This document shows positions 8,641 to 17,655 of a stretch of DNA of 64,000 nucleotides, in pieces. The notes below the pieces were generated by a model. It did not search any database. It saw nothing but the letters and a program-made list of their open reading frames with translations, and was not told the DNA's origin. Position 1 is the first letter of the stretch; each line of letters begins with the position of its first letter. The position numbers and the translations under genes are program-made. Source of the DNA: Profundibacterium mesophilum KAUST100406-0324 (lineage in GTDB: Bacteria > Pseudomonadota > Alphaproteobacteria > Rhodobacterales > Rhodobacteraceae); the NCBI RefSeq assembly GCF_009835145.1, contig NZ_APKE01000025.1:30569-94568 (forward strand). The letters run 5' to 3'.

Positions 8641-8898
8641 CCGGCGACCTTGCGCCGCGGGGCGGCTTGCGTCAAGCGCGTTTCCGTTCCATATGCCGGT
8701 CCCGAAGCGGGCCGGACGGGGACATGACGGGATCGGACGGGGCCAGGGGGCCGACCAAGACCCTGCGGCGCCCGCCCGCGATCCGCGGCCGGGCCGGCCG
8801 CATGTCACCACGGCGCGCCCCGGGACAGTCCCGTCGGCAAGGCTGCCTTTTGCGCGGGCGGCGGCACCGGCAGGAACGTATTCGAAAGGCCAACCATC
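8641..8898. other. Gene-free leader between the riboswitch and smc
   Basis: About 258 bp without a convincing gene. It must hold the promoter for the riboswitch transcript (leftward) and that of smc (rightward). I see no canonical sigma-70 boxes. The last bases before smc (ACGTATTCGAAAGGCCAACC) have only a poor Shine-Dalgarno. Open frames crossing this stretch lack family similarity. Confidence 0.4.
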
Positions 8899-11800
8899 AT
8901 GCGTTTCTCGAAATTGCGCCTCAACGGCTTCAAGAGTTTCGTCGATCCCACCGATCTGAGCATTTCGCGGGGGCTGACCGGGGTCGTGGGTCCCAATGGT
9001 TGCGGCAAGTCCAACCTGCTCGAGGCGCTGCGCTGGGTGATGGGCGAAAGCCGCGCCAGGGCGATGCGCGGCGCGGGAATGGACGACGTGATCTTCGCGG
9101 GCACCACGCGCCGCCCCGCCCGCAGCTTCGCCGAGGTCACGCTGGTGCTCGACAATGCGCAGCGCCTCGCACCGGCCATGTTCAACACGGTCGACCAGCT
9201 CGAGGTGACGCGCCGGATCACGCGCGATTCGGGGTCGAGCTACAAGGTGAACGACCGCGACGCGCGGGCGCGCGACGTGCAGATGCTCTTTGCCGATGCC
9301 TCGACCGGCGCGCAGTCCCCCGCCCTCGTGCGGCAGGGGCAGATCGCCGAGCTGATCGGGGCCAAGCCCAAGGCACGGCGCCGGGTGCTCGAGGAGGCGG
9401 CGGGGATCTCGGGCCTCTATCAGCGCCGGCACGAGGCGGAGTTGAAGCTCAAGGCGGCCGAGGCGAACCTGCTCAGGGTCGATGACGTGATCGAACAGCT
9501 CGCCGCGCGCCTCGCCCAACTCGCGCGGCAGGCCAAGCAGGTTGGCCGCTACCGCAAGATCAACGACGAGCTGCGCCGGGCCGAGGGGATGCTTCTCTAC
9601 CGCGCATGGGTTTCGGCGGGAGCCGCGGCGCAAGCGGCGGCGGAAGAGTTCGAGGCGCGGTCCGACGCGGCCTCGGTGGCCGAACGCGGCGCGCGCGGCG
9701 CCGGGGCGGCCCGCGGGAGGGCAGAGGCCGCCCTGCCGGCGCTGCGCGAGGAGGAGGCGATCGCCTCCGCGATCGCGGGCAAGCGTGCCGCCGAGCGGCG
9801 CGCGGTCCTTGCCGATCACGACGAGGCCCTCAAGACAATCGAGACGCTCAAGGCGCAGATCGACCAGATGGACCGTGATGCCGAGCGGGCGGTGTCGGTG
9901 GCGGGGGACGCGGCACAGAGCATCGCGTCGCTGCAGAAGGAGGGTCAGGAGCTGCGGGCGGCGGATGAGGGCCACGAGGATCGCCTCGCCGGGCTCGAGA
10001 CGCAGGCCCGCCTGGCGGCGGAGGCACTCACCGCGCGCGAGGCGGAGCTGTCGCAGGCCACGGAGGATACCGCCCGCCTCGCCGCCGCGCACCAGACCGC
10101 GCAGCGCGCCCTTTCGGAGGCCGAGCGCCGCCTTGGCCGGGCGCGGGATGCGGCGAGCACGGCGCGCGAGGCGATGCCGGGCACGCAGGCTGCGAGCGAG
10201 GACGCGGCCCGCCTGCTCGAGGAGGCGCGCGAGGCGCAGTCGGGCGCGGTGCAGCGCGCCGAGACGGCCGAGGCCGCGTTGCGCGCGGCTGATGATGCCC
10301 TGCAAAACGCGCAGCGCGGCGAGGCGGAGGCCCGTGCCGCGCGCGCCGCGCTCGAAGGCGAGCTTGCCGCGCTGCGCGCCGAGATGCAGGCGCTTGAACG
10401 CCTCGCCGCGCGCGAGACGACGGGCGCGGGGCAGCTGCTCGACCAGGTGCGCGCCGAGCCAGGCTACGAAGCGGCTCTCGGCGCGGCCCTCGCCGAGGAC
10501 CTGCACGCCCCGGTGATCGACGCGCAGGCCCGCGCGCGCGGCGGCGCCGGCTGGGCGGAGTTGCCGCCCGGCAAGCTCCGGGATGCGGCCTCGGGCAACC
10601 CGCATGACGCTTCTCCGGGCAATCCCCGTGACGCCCTTCCGGGCGATGCCGTGCCGCTTCTCGAACATGTCGATGCGCCTCCGCTTCTCGCAAGGCGCCT
10701 TGCCGCGATCGGCATCGTGGCGCGCGAGGCCGGTCCGGCCTTGCAAGGGGAGCTTGCGACAGGTCAGCGGCTGGTCAGCCGCGAGGGCGATCTGTGGCGC
10801 TGGGACGGGCTGTGCATGCCCGATGGCGCGGGCGGCGGGGCGGCGGCGCAGCGGCTCAGGCAGCGCAACCGGATGACCGAGCTGTCGCGGGAGATCGAGG
10901 CGCTCGCCGAGCGCACGGCGGCGGCGATCGGCGCGCATGAAGAGCAGAAGACGCGCCACGCGCAGGCCAGCGGACACGATGGCGCGGCGCGCACCGCCCG
11001 GCGCGAGGCCGAGGCCGAACTCAGCGCGGCGAGCCGGGCGCTCAGCCGCGCGGAGGCGGAGCGCGACCGGGCCGAAAGCCGCCTCGAGGCCCAGGGACTG
11101 ACCCTGCGCCGCCACGAGGATGCGGCCCTCGAGGCCCAGGGAGGGCTTCGCGAGGCGCAGGAGGCGGTGCGGGGGCTCGAGGATCTCGATGCGGCGCGCA
11201 CGGCGGGCGACAGGCTGCGCGCCTCGGTCGAGGCGGCGCGCCTGACGATGATCGCGCGGCGCAGCGCGGCCGGTGAGCTCCGCCGCGATGCCGCCGACCG
11301 GGCGGCGCGCCTCCTCGCGCTGGATGGCGAGCTTGATCGTTGGCGCGAGCGGGCCGCGCGCTCAGACGGGCATGTCGCCGAGATCGAGGGCCGGCGGACC
11401 GCCGCGGCCACCGCGCTCGAGCGCGAGCGTGCGCGTCCCGCGGCGCTGGCGGCACGAAGCGACGCGCTGCGCGCCGAGCTGGATGAGGCGGACCGGCGCC
11501 GTGCGGCCGCGCAGCAGTCCCTCGCGGAGGGCGATGCCGCGGCGCGCGCGGCGGTCGAGGAGGAGCGCGCGGCCGAGCGTGCCGCGGGCACACTGCGCGA
11601 GGCACGCGCCGCCGCCGAGGCGCGCCACGACGCGGCGGCGCGTGACGCGCAGCGGGCGGCGGACCGCATCGAGGAGGAACTCGACGTGGCGCCGGACGCC
11701 CTGCTGGCCACGCTGGAAATGGCGGCGCAGGAGGTGCCGGAGCCGGCATGGATCGAGGCGCGGATCGCCGAGCTGCGCGGCAAGCGCGAGGCGCTCGGGG

Positions 11801-12414
11801 CGGTCAACCTGCGCGCCGAGGCAGATGCGGCCGAGGTCGAGGAGGAGCATTCGGCCCTGAGCGGCGAGCGCGGCGACCTCGAGGCGGCGATCGCGGCGCT
11901 GCGCACCGGTATCTCGGGGCTCAACAAGGAGGGACGCGAGCGTCTCCTGGCCGCTTTCGAGGAGGTGAATCAGAATTTCTCGATGCTCTTCCGCCATCTC
12001 TTCGGCGGCGGCGAGGCCCGGCTGGAGCTGGTCGAATCGGACGACCCGCTCGACGCGGGGCTCGAGATCATGTGCCAGCCTCCGGGCAAGAAGCTCAGCA
12101 CGCTGAGCCTTTTGTCGGGCGGCGAGCAGACATTGACCGCCATGGCCCTGATCTTCGCGGTCTTCCTGGCCAATCCCGCGCCGATCTGCGTGCTCGACGA
12201 GGTGGATGCCCCGCTCGACGATGCCAATGTCACGCGGTTTTGCGATATGCTCGACGAGATGGTGCGCCGGACGGAGACGCGCTTTCTCGTCATCACCCAT
12301 CACGCGGTCACCATGGCCCGGATGGACCGTCTGTTCGGGGTGACGATGGGCGAGCAGGGCGTGAGCCAGCTGGTCAGCGTCGATCTGAGCGATGCGGCGG
12401 AGCTTGTCGCCTGA
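8899..12414 (+). CDS. smc: SMC chromosome-segregation ATPase
   Basis: 1171-residue structural maintenance of chromosomes protein, the core of the SMC-ScpAB condensin that organises and segregates DNA. The ATPase head is split. The Walker A GPNGCGKS is at 31-38, the ABC signature LSGGEQ at 1072-1077 and the Walker B VLDEVD around 1098-1103, near the C terminus. Between them lie two very Ala/Arg/Glu-rich coiled coils and a hinge at roughly 500-640. An unusual threefold eight-residue repeat sits in the hinge at 561-584. smc is the only gene in its transcription unit and ends at a bidirectional hairpin. Confidence 0.96.
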   Translation: MRFSKLRLNGFKSFVDPTDLSISRGLTGVVGPNGCGKSNLLEALRWVMGESRARAMRGAGMDDVIFAGTTRRPARSFAEVTLVLDNAQRLAPAMFNTVDQLEVTRRITRDSGSSYKVNDRDARARDVQMLFADASTGAQSPALVRQGQIAELIGAKPKARRRVLEEAAGISGLYQRRHEAELKLKAAEANLLRVDDVIEQLAARLAQLARQAKQVGRYRKINDELRRAEGMLLYRAWVSAGAAAQAAAEEFEARSDAASVAERGARGAGAARGRAEAALPALREEEAIASAIAGKRAAERRAVLADHDEALKTIETLKAQIDQMDRDAERAVSVAGDAAQSIASLQKEGQELRAADEGHEDRLAGLETQARLAAEALTAREAELSQATEDTARLAAAHQTAQRALSEAERRLGRARDAASTAREAMPGTQAASEDAARLLEEAREAQSGAVQRAETAEAALRAADDALQNAQRGEAEARAARAALEGELAALRAEMQALERLAARETTGAGQLLDQVRAEPGYEAALGAALAEDLHAPVIDAQARARGGAGWAELPPGKLRDAASGNPHDASPGNPRDALPGDAVPLLEHVDAPPLLARRLAAIGIVAREAGPALQGELATGQRLVSREGDLWRWDGLCMPDGAGGGAAAQRLRQRNRMTELSREIEALAERTAAAIGAHEEQKTRHAQASGHDGAARTARREAEAELSAASRALSRAEAERDRAESRLEAQGLTLRRHEDAALEAQGGLREAQEAVRGLEDLDAARTAGDRLRASVEAARLTMIARRSAAGELRRDAADRAARLLALDGELDRWRERAARSDGHVAEIEGRRTAAATALERERARPAALAARSDALRAELDEADRRRAAAQQSLAEGDAAARAAVEEERAAERAAGTLREARAAAEARHDAAARDAQRAADRIEEELDVAPDALLATLEMAAQEVPEPAWIEARIAELRGKREALGAVNLRAEADAAEVEEEHSALSGERGDLEAAIAALRTGISGLNKEGRERLLAAFEEVNQNFSMLFRHLFGGGEARLELVESDDPLDAGLEIMCQPPGKKLSTLSLLSGGEQTLTAMALIFAVFLANPAPICVLDEVDAPLDDANVTRFCDMLDEMVRRTETRFLVITHHAVTMARMDRLFGVTMGEQGVSQLVSVDLSDAAELVA
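10579..10650 (+). repeat. Three tandem 24-bp units in the smc hinge region
   Basis: Units at 10579-10602, 10603-10626 and 10627-10650 encode RDAASGNP, HDASPGNP and RDALPGDA, i.e. a repeated (R/H)DAxxGxx octapeptide. The units differ at many third and some other positions, so the expansion is old and selected as protein rather than a fresh slippage event. Confidence 0.75.
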
Positions 12415-12431
12415 AAGCGCGGCATCATGAA

Positions 12432-12461
12432 AACGGCCCGTGGGTCGCTCCACGGGCCGTT
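12432..12461. terminator. Hairpin terminator shared by smc and the PRC-barrel gene
   Basis: Perfect 12-bp inverted repeat (AACGGCCCGTGG / CCACGGGCCGTT) with a 6-nt loop, lying between the convergent ends of smc (12414) and the PRC-barrel gene (12502). It is flanked by A's on the left and a T-containing run on the right, so it can act on both strands. Confidence 0.85.
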
Positions 12462-12501
12462 CATCATTCCGAAGAGGGGGCAGAGCCCGCCTCGCGGCGT
12501 A

Positions 12502-13251
12502 TCAGGAGGCTTCCTCGAAGCGGTCCATCGCCTTGAGCTGGTCCTCGGTCATCTGCGTGCTGATGCGGATGTCGGCGTCCGCGTTCTGGCGCAGTTCGAA
12601 ATCCCCCGAGGAGAGCTTCACCGGCTTGTCGCCGATGCCGAGGAAGCCGCCAACGCTGATCACCAGACCTTCGATCTCGCCATTCTCGGAGGTGAGCACG
12701 TTCTCGACCTTGCCGACGCGGTCCGATTCGGTGTTGTAGACCTCGGCCCCGATCAGCTTCTCGGGATCGACCATCGACAGGTCGGCCATGGAATAACCCT
12801 CGGCATCGATCTGCGCATCGGTTCCGGCGGCCCCGGAGGTGCCAGCGCCGTTCTCGACGGTGGAGATCGCGTTCTCCTCCAGCTCGACGGCCGCGCCCGT
12901 ACCGACATTCGACTGGCCGGCACCGGCTTCACTGTCGATCTGGACGTTGCTGTCAGTGCCGATCGTGGTTCCCTCGCGGTCGCCATCGGCCCCGGTCATC
13001 GCGTCGACATCGGTGTCGAGGGTGGTGGAGCCACCCATGCCGCGATCCTGGACGCTGACGCCCAGATCGGTGGAGCCGTCGGCGGCGGTTCCGCTGGCGG
13101 TGTTGTCGGTGGCGGTGTTGGCTTCGCCGGCAAGATCGCTGGCCTGTGCGTCGAGCTCGGTCTGGCTTTCGGTCTGCGTGGAGACCTGGGCGATCACCGG
13201 GCTGGCGGCGAGCAGGGCGATTGCAGCGGTGGTGGAGATCATCTTTTTCAT
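12502..13251 (-). CDS. Exported PRC-barrel domain protein
   Basis: 249-residue protein with a clear Sec signal peptide (MKKMISTTAAIALLAASPVIAQ, cleavage after about residue 22) behind an AAAGGA ribosome binding site. It continues with a long acidic, low-complexity Ser/Thr/Gly/Asp linker (about 23-150). A C-terminal PRC-barrel follows (about 160-235: SMVDPEKLIGAEVYN, VGKVENVLTSENGEIEGLVISVGGFLGIG). PRC-barrels occur in photosynthetic reaction-centre H subunits and in many envelope stress proteins; here no photosynthesis genes are nearby. The function is unknown and the protein is probably periplasmic. Confidence 0.85.
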   Translation of the reverse strand: MKKMISTTAAIALLAASPVIAQVSTQTESQTELDAQASDLAGEANTATDNTASGTAADGSTDLGVSVQDRGMGGSTTLDTDVDAMTGADGDREGTTIGTDSNVQIDSEAGAGQSNVGTGAAVELEENAISTVENGAGTSGAAGTDAQIDAEGYSMADLSMVDPEKLIGAEVYNTESDRVGKVENVLTSENGEIEGLVISVGGFLGIGDKPVKLSSGDFELRQNADADIRISTQMTEDQLKAMDRFEEAS

Positions 13252-13451
13252 GACGTATCCTTTCGTGCCGTTCGTGGCTTTGCTGAAGGGCCAACACCGT
13301 ATCGCCGCCGTGGTTTCGCCATGGATCGCGACCTTGGCGGATCGGCCAGACGCCGCCCAAACCATCACCCCCGGCCCGCGGATTATGGCGCATGGCGGGG
13401 GACGGGGCATCTTTGCGGCCTGCCTTCGCCGCCGTTCCCTTGAAATGGCGC

Positions 13452-13477
13452 CGCGCCTGCCCAAAGGGACAGGCGCG
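13452..13477 (-). terminator. Hairpin after the lytic transglycosylase gene
   Basis: Inverted repeat CGCGCCTG / CAGGCGCG with inner CCC/GGG pairing and one bulge, starting 6 bp past the stop at 13483 on the minus strand. It is followed by only a short T-poor tail, so termination efficiency is uncertain. Confidence 0.5.
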
Positions 13478-13482
13478 CGATC

Positions 13483-14685
13483 TCAGAGCCGGTTGAGAAG
13501 CGCCGCCGTGGGCCAGCCATCGGCCGGCAGCCCGAGGCGCTCCTGCTCGGCCCGCACGGCGCCGCGCGTGCCCGCACCGAGGATCCCGTCGATCTCGCCG
13601 ACATCGTGGCCGCGCCCGGCGAGCTCTCGTTGAAGGCGCAGCATGTCGTCCTTGCCCAGACCGGGTGCCGGGCTGCCGGCATCGAAGATCGGGGCCCCCT
13701 CGAGGCGCGTCGCGAAATAAGCCGCCGTCATCACGTAGACGAAGGACTGGTTCCACTCGAAGTAGACGTTGAAGTTGGGATAGGCGAGGAAGGCCGGCCC
13801 GCCCGCGCCCTGGGGCAATACGAGCGAGGCGGGAAGATCCTCGCGGATTTCGCCGCTGCGCGCCCGAATGCCGCGCGCGGCCCATTCGGCGCCGCTCATC
13901 ACCGTCTCGAGCCCGCTGAGCGACAGGTCGAGGTCACCGGGAACGGCGACCTCGGTGATCCACGGCTCGTTCGGACGCCAGCCCATCTGCGAGAGCATCC
14001 GCGCGCCGGAGACCAGCGCGTCGGGCACCGATGTCTTGAGCTCGACGCGCCCGTCGCCATCGCCGTCGGTGCCGTTGCGCAGGATGTCCTCCGGCAGCAT
14101 CTGCACCATCCCGATCTCGCCGGCCCAGGCGCCTTGGGTGCGCGCGGGATCGAGGCCGCCGCGCTGTGCCAGCTCGATCGCGGCAAAGACCTGCGGGCGG
14201 AAGAGTTCCGGGCGGCGGCAATCATGGGCCAGCGTGACGAGTGAATTGACGGTGTTGAAATCGCCCTGCACCGCGCCGTAATCCGTCTCGAAGGCCCAGA
14301 AGGCCAGGAGCACGCCCCGGCTGACGCCGTAATCGCGCTCGATCCTGTCGAAGATCGCGTCATGGCGCGTCGCCATCTGGCGGCCCTGCTCGATCCGGCC
14401 CGCGCTGATCAGGCGGCGCGCGAAATCGATGAAGGGGATCTGGAAGACGCCCTGCCGCCGGTCCGCGTCGATGGTGCGCTGGTCGCGCTGCACGCCCGAG
14501 AAGAAACGCGCGGCAACCTCCGGGGCATGGCCGCGCGAGACCGCCTCGCGCTCCAGCTCGGCCACGAAGCTGCGGAAATCCCCGCCGCAGGGTGCGTCCT
14601 GGGCACTGGCCGGGGACAGTCCCGCGAGGGAGGCGACGGCGGCGCCAATGGCAGCCTTGGCGATTGTCGGAACGGTAGGGCGCAT
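13483..14685 (-). CDS. Lytic murein transglycosylase with peptidoglycan-binding domain
   Basis: 400-residue periplasmic enzyme of the MltB/SltB type (SLT_2, GH103-like) that cleaves peptidoglycan to 1,6-anhydro muropeptides. A signal peptide (MRPTVPTIAKAAIGAAVASL, with cleavage after ASAQ) is followed by the catalytic domain with FWAFETDYGAVQGDFNT, whose Glu is the expected acid catalyst. EIGMVQMLPEDILRNGTDGDGDG and YPNFNVYFEWNQSFVY also fit the family. A C-terminal PG_binding_1 domain (about 335-400) recognises the wall. The start at 14685 has an AAGGAG site six bases upstream; a longer frame to 15006 runs antisense through cobD. Confidence 0.93.
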   Translation of the reverse strand: MRPTVPTIAKAAIGAAVASLAGLSPASAQDAPCGGDFRSFVAELEREAVSRGHAPEVAARFFSGVQRDQRTIDADRRQGVFQIPFIDFARRLISAGRIEQGRQMATRHDAIFDRIERDYGVSRGVLLAFWAFETDYGAVQGDFNTVNSLVTLAHDCRRPELFRPQVFAAIELAQRGGLDPARTQGAWAGEIGMVQMLPEDILRNGTDGDGDGRVELKTSVPDALVSGARMLSQMGWRPNEPWITEVAVPGDLDLSLSGLETVMSGAEWAARGIRARSGEIREDLPASLVLPQGAGGPAFLAYPNFNVYFEWNQSFVYVMTAAYFATRLEGAPIFDAGSPAPGLGKDDMLRLQRELAGRGHDVGEIDGILGAGTRGAVRAEQERLGLPADGWPTAALLNRL

Positions 14686-14734
14686 GGGGGCTCCTTTTCT
14701 GATCGGTCGCCCTGCTGGTAGCAGACCGCCCCCG

Positions 14735-15643
14735 TCAGGCAAATGACACCAGCGTGACGGCGAGCGCGAAGAGCGCCCAGGACCGCCAGAGCGCGGCGAC
14801 CGAGCGGGTGATCTCGCCCCGGCCCGGATCGCGGCGGCCGGAGGGATGCACGAAGGGCTCGTCCCGCAGCTCTCCGCCATAGGTCCGCGGCCCCGACAGC
14901 GCCACGTCCAGCACATGCGCCATGGCGGCCTCGGGCCAGCCGGCATTGGGTGATCGGTGGCGCGGCGCTTCGCGGCGGATCGCCGGCCAGAGGCCCGGCC
15001 GCCCATGGGACACCGCGATCAGCAGCGCGGTCAGGCGCGCGGCCGGCCAGTTCATCACATCGTCGAGCCGCGCCGCCGCCCAGCCGAACCGGGCATGGCG
15101 CGGTGTCAGGTGGCCGATCATGCTGTCGGCGGTATTCACCAGCTTGTAGAGCAGCATTCCCGGCAATCCGCCCAGCGCGAACCACAGCGCCGGCGCGATC
15201 ACCCCGTCAGCGAGGTTCTCCGCTCCCGATTCGATCGCCGCGCGCGACACGCCCGCCTCGTTGAGCGTGCTGGTCTCCCGGCCAACGATCATCGACACGG
15301 CCCGCCGCCCCTCCGGCAGCCCGCGCGAGAGGGCCGAGGCCACTGCGCCAACGTGATCGGCGAGGCTGCGCTGCGCCAGGAGGATCGCCGCGACGATCAT
15401 CTCGGCCGGCCAGCCGAGGGCCCCGATCACCCGGCCGGCGGCAAGGGCCCCCGCCGCGCCCAGCGCGAGGAGCAACGCGCCCTTCGCGCGCCGCATGCCG
15501 CCGCGATTGAACCGCCGATCGGCAAGATCGATCGCGCGGCCCATGAGCACCGCCGGATGCGGCAACCGAGACCACAGCCAGCGCGGCTCGCCGAGGAGCG
15601 CGTCGAGCAGCAGCGCCCCCAGAAGAACCGCCGCATGGCTCAT
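14735..15643 (-). CDS. cobD: CobD/CbiB, adenosylcobinamide-phosphate synthase
   Basis: 302-residue inner-membrane protein of the CbiB/CobD family, which joins adenosylcobyric acid with aminopropanol (or its phosphate). Typical sequence includes LLDALLGEPRWLWSRLPHPAVLMGR at the N terminus, RETSTLNEAGVSRAAIES, ENLADGVIAPALW and NTADSMIGHLTPRHARFGWAAARLDDV. The start ATG at 15643 overlaps the stop of cobC by four bases, so the two are coupled. Several hydrophobic helices support a membrane location. Confidence 0.94.
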   Translation of the reverse strand: MSHAAVLLGALLLDALLGEPRWLWSRLPHPAVLMGRAIDLADRRFNRGGMRRAKGALLLALGAAGALAAGRVIGALGWPAEMIVAAILLAQRSLADHVGAVASALSRGLPEGRRAVSMIVGRETSTLNEAGVSRAAIESGAENLADGVIAPALWFALGGLPGMLLYKLVNTADSMIGHLTPRHARFGWAAARLDDVMNWPAARLTALLIAVSHGRPGLWPAIRREAPRHRSPNAGWPEAAMAHVLDVALSGPRTYGGELRDEPFVHPSGRRDPGRGEITRSVAALWRSWALFALAVTLVSFA

Positions 15644-16617
15644 TCCAGGGTCTCGAGCGCCGCCGCGAGACGCGCGCGCTCGTCCGGTGCCGGCAATCCC
15701 AGGCGCAGCCAGTCCGGCGCATAGGGAAAGACCCGGCTCCAGATCTGCCGCCCTGCGAGCGCCGCGTGCCAGGCGCGCGCATTCGGATGGCGGTAGAGGC
15801 GGAAGAGATCGGTGCCGCCCACCAGCGCGGCGCCCCGTTCGGCAAGGCGCGCGTCGAGCCAGAGCGCGTCGCCGCGCAGGCGCGCGCGGGTCCGCCGGGC
15901 CCAGTCCGCATCCCCGAGCGCGGCGGTGCCGATGCGCAGCGCCGGACCCGAAACCGGCCATGGGCCGAGGGCCGCGCGCAAGGGTGCGATGAGGGCTGGA
16001 TCGCCGATGGCAAAGCCGAGACGGATCCCTGCAAGCCCCCAGAACTTCCCGAAGCTCTTGAGCACCACGCCGCCGGGGCGCCTCGCATCCGCGATCAGGG
16101 ACCGCTCGGGCACGAGGTCGCAGAAACTCTCATCCGTGATGCGCAGCGGCGCGCGCAGGGCATCCGCATCGGCCATCCGGCCGTCGGGATTGTTGGGGTG
16201 GACGAGGACCTGCGCCGCAGCACCGAGCGCGGCGGGCTCGCCGGGTGCGGCCTCGACCACCTCCCAGCCCTGCGCGGCGAAGGCGGCGGCATGTTCATTA
16301 TAGGTCGGGCCGGGAATGGCAACGCGTGCGGGAGGCGCGAGCGCGGGCAGGCGCGCGATCAGCGCGGAGGCGCCCGGCGCGGCGAGCACGTCCGCCTCGC
16401 GGGGCACCTGCCAGAAGCGGCGCGCGGCATCCTCGAGGCGCCGATGCGCGCCCGTGTCGGGCAGCGCGCACCAATCGTCCGGATCGAATTGGCCGAGCGG
16501 GTAGGGCACCCTGTTGATCCCGGTCGACAGGTCGAGCCAGTCGCCGCGCGTCCCGCCATGATGCGCGGCGGCCGCATCGACGCCGCCGCCATGGTCGCGC
16601 GCGCCGCCGGCGCTCAT
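15640..16617 (-). CDS. cobC: CobC, PLP-dependent threonine-phosphate decarboxylase-like enzyme
   Basis: 325 residues, aminotransferase fold type I. In the aerobic nomenclature CobC (homologous to Salmonella CobD) supplies the (R)-1-amino-2-propanol phosphate used by CobD. PLP-site features are visible: LDLSTGINRVPYPL near the N terminus, VHPNNPDGR, DESFCDL, and the lysine in KSFGKFWGLAGIRLGF (Lys191 by my count) that would form the Schiff base. The start at 16617 was chosen because it gives the ATGA overlap with the upstream DUF1636 gene and the normal family length. Confidence 0.93.
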   Translation of the reverse strand: MSAGGARDHGGGVDAAAAHHGGTRGDWLDLSTGINRVPYPLGQFDPDDWCALPDTGAHRRLEDAARRFWQVPREADVLAAPGASALIARLPALAPPARVAIPGPTYNEHAAAFAAQGWEVVEAAPGEPAALGAAAQVLVHPNNPDGRMADADALRAPLRITDESFCDLVPERSLIADARRPGGVVLKSFGKFWGLAGIRLGFAIGDPALIAPLRAALGPWPVSGPALRIGTAALGDADWARRTRARLRGDALWLDARLAERGAALVGGTDLFRLYRHPNARAWHAALAGRQIWSRVFPYAPDWLRLGLPAPDERARLAAALETLE

Positions 16618-17039
16618 CCCGCGGCGCCTTCCGTGCCGTCCTGATCGGTGCCCTCGCCCTCGCGGGGCAGGGGCGGATGGCGCGTGATGAAATGGCCCTT
16701 CACCCCCTGCGGCCATGTCCTGTAGGGAACCTGCCCCGCATCGCTCCGGGCATGCAGCGCGGCATAGGCGACGATCGCCTCGGCATCCTGCGTCCGGGCT
16801 TCGAACCGGCCCAATGTATAGCTCAGCTTGCCATCGGCCTGCACGGCGACATTGCACCCGTGGGTGCATCCCATCAGGCAGGAGACGCGGCGCGTCCTGA
16901 GATCCTCGCCCTGCATCCGGGAGGCGCCGGCGGCCGCCTCGACCAGTTCGGCAAGACGCGCGCCGTCGCGCGGGCCTGCCTCGTCCTCGGGACGTCCCTC
17001 CCGCCTGCAGGTGTCGCAAATGGTGATCCAGGTGCTCAT
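16614..17039 (-). CDS. DUF1636 small putative metal-binding protein (copy 2)
   Basis: 141-residue second DUF1636 protein, heading the leftward DUF1636-cobC-cobD unit. Cysteines at residues 8, 11, 54, 58 and 62 (ICDTC, then SCLMGCTHGCN) look like a thioredoxin-like ferredoxin or metal site. The C-terminal tail is extended and charged. The start at 17039 (MSTWITICDTC) has a GAGGAAG site upstream. The four-base overlap with cobC argues for a role tied to corrin synthesis, but no reaction is known. The protein encoded at 7146-7490 is a shorter relative beside cobW. Confidence 0.83.
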   Translation of the reverse strand: MSTWITICDTCRREGRPEDEAGPRDGARLAELVEAAAGASRMQGEDLRTRRVSCLMGCTHGCNVAVQADGKLSYTLGRFEARTQDAEAIVAYAALHARSDAGQVPYRTWPQGVKGHFITRHPPLPREGEGTDQDGTEGAAG

Positions 17040-17264
17040 GGATGCTTCCTCGGGAATGGCTTGCCCTTGCGGGTCGCGGGCATTCAGGGCGGGGTGATCG
17101 CGCAACTGGGTCCGCAGTGCAAGCCCGGCCCGCGAGGGGGGTGCGTTAACCATGTAGCAGGGCTCGATGGACGGATGCGGGGAAATTGGCTAAAATCAAT
17201 CCTTCAAGGGAACAGGTCGTCGAAGAGGGCATCGCGCAGCTCGGGTGGCCTTCGGAGACCGCCG

Positions 17265-17627
17265 ATGCTCGTGCTTCTCGTCGAAAGCGATGCGAATCTT
17301 TCCTGGCTCTGGAGCAGGCAGCTCGAGCGAGCCGGGTGCCGGGTGCTTTGCGCGCAGGACGCCGATGGCGCGACCGCGTGCCTGCGCGAGGCGGAGATCG
17401 GCGTTGTCATCCTCAGCCTGGCGCTGGGGGAGGGCGATGCGCTGGCGGTCGCCGATTTCGCGGCCTATCGCCGCCCTGAGGCGAAGATCATCCCGATCAC
17501 ATCGCGCCGCTTCTTCTCGGACGGATCGGTCTTCGGAATGATCCCGAACGTGGCCATGTCGGTGAACGCCCATACCGCACCCGAGGACCTGGCCGCGATC
17601 GTCACCCATTACGGCGCCGCCGACTGA
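17265..17627 (+). CDS. Degenerate receiver-domain protein lacking the phospho-acceptor Asp
   Basis: 120-residue stand-alone protein with the alternating alpha/beta pattern of CheY-like receivers: MLVLLVESDANLSWLWSRQL, then GVVILSLALGEGDAL. The position normally holding the phosphorylated Asp at the end of strand 3 is Ser51 (VVILSLAL), and the strand-5 Lys is not evident either (VAMSVNAH). It should therefore not be phosphorylated conventionally and may signal by binding. The start at 17265 follows CGGAGACCG. The gene is divergent from DUF1636-cobC-cobD and convergent with the GST gene. No kinase or partner is adjacent. Confidence 0.65.
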   Translation: MLVLLVESDANLSWLWSRQLERAGCRVLCAQDADGATACLREAEIGVVILSLALGEGDALAVADFAAYRRPEAKIIPITSRRFFSDGSVFGMIPNVAMSVNAHTAPEDLAAIVTHYGAAD

Positions 17628-17655
17628 CATCGGCGGGCCGGTTTTCGGCGCGCTC

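Noticed and set aside
8602..11115. An 837-codon leftward frame over the riboswitch and smc
   Set aside because: It is antisense to smc and crosses the riboswitch; the composition is that of a shadow of the coiled-coil gene.
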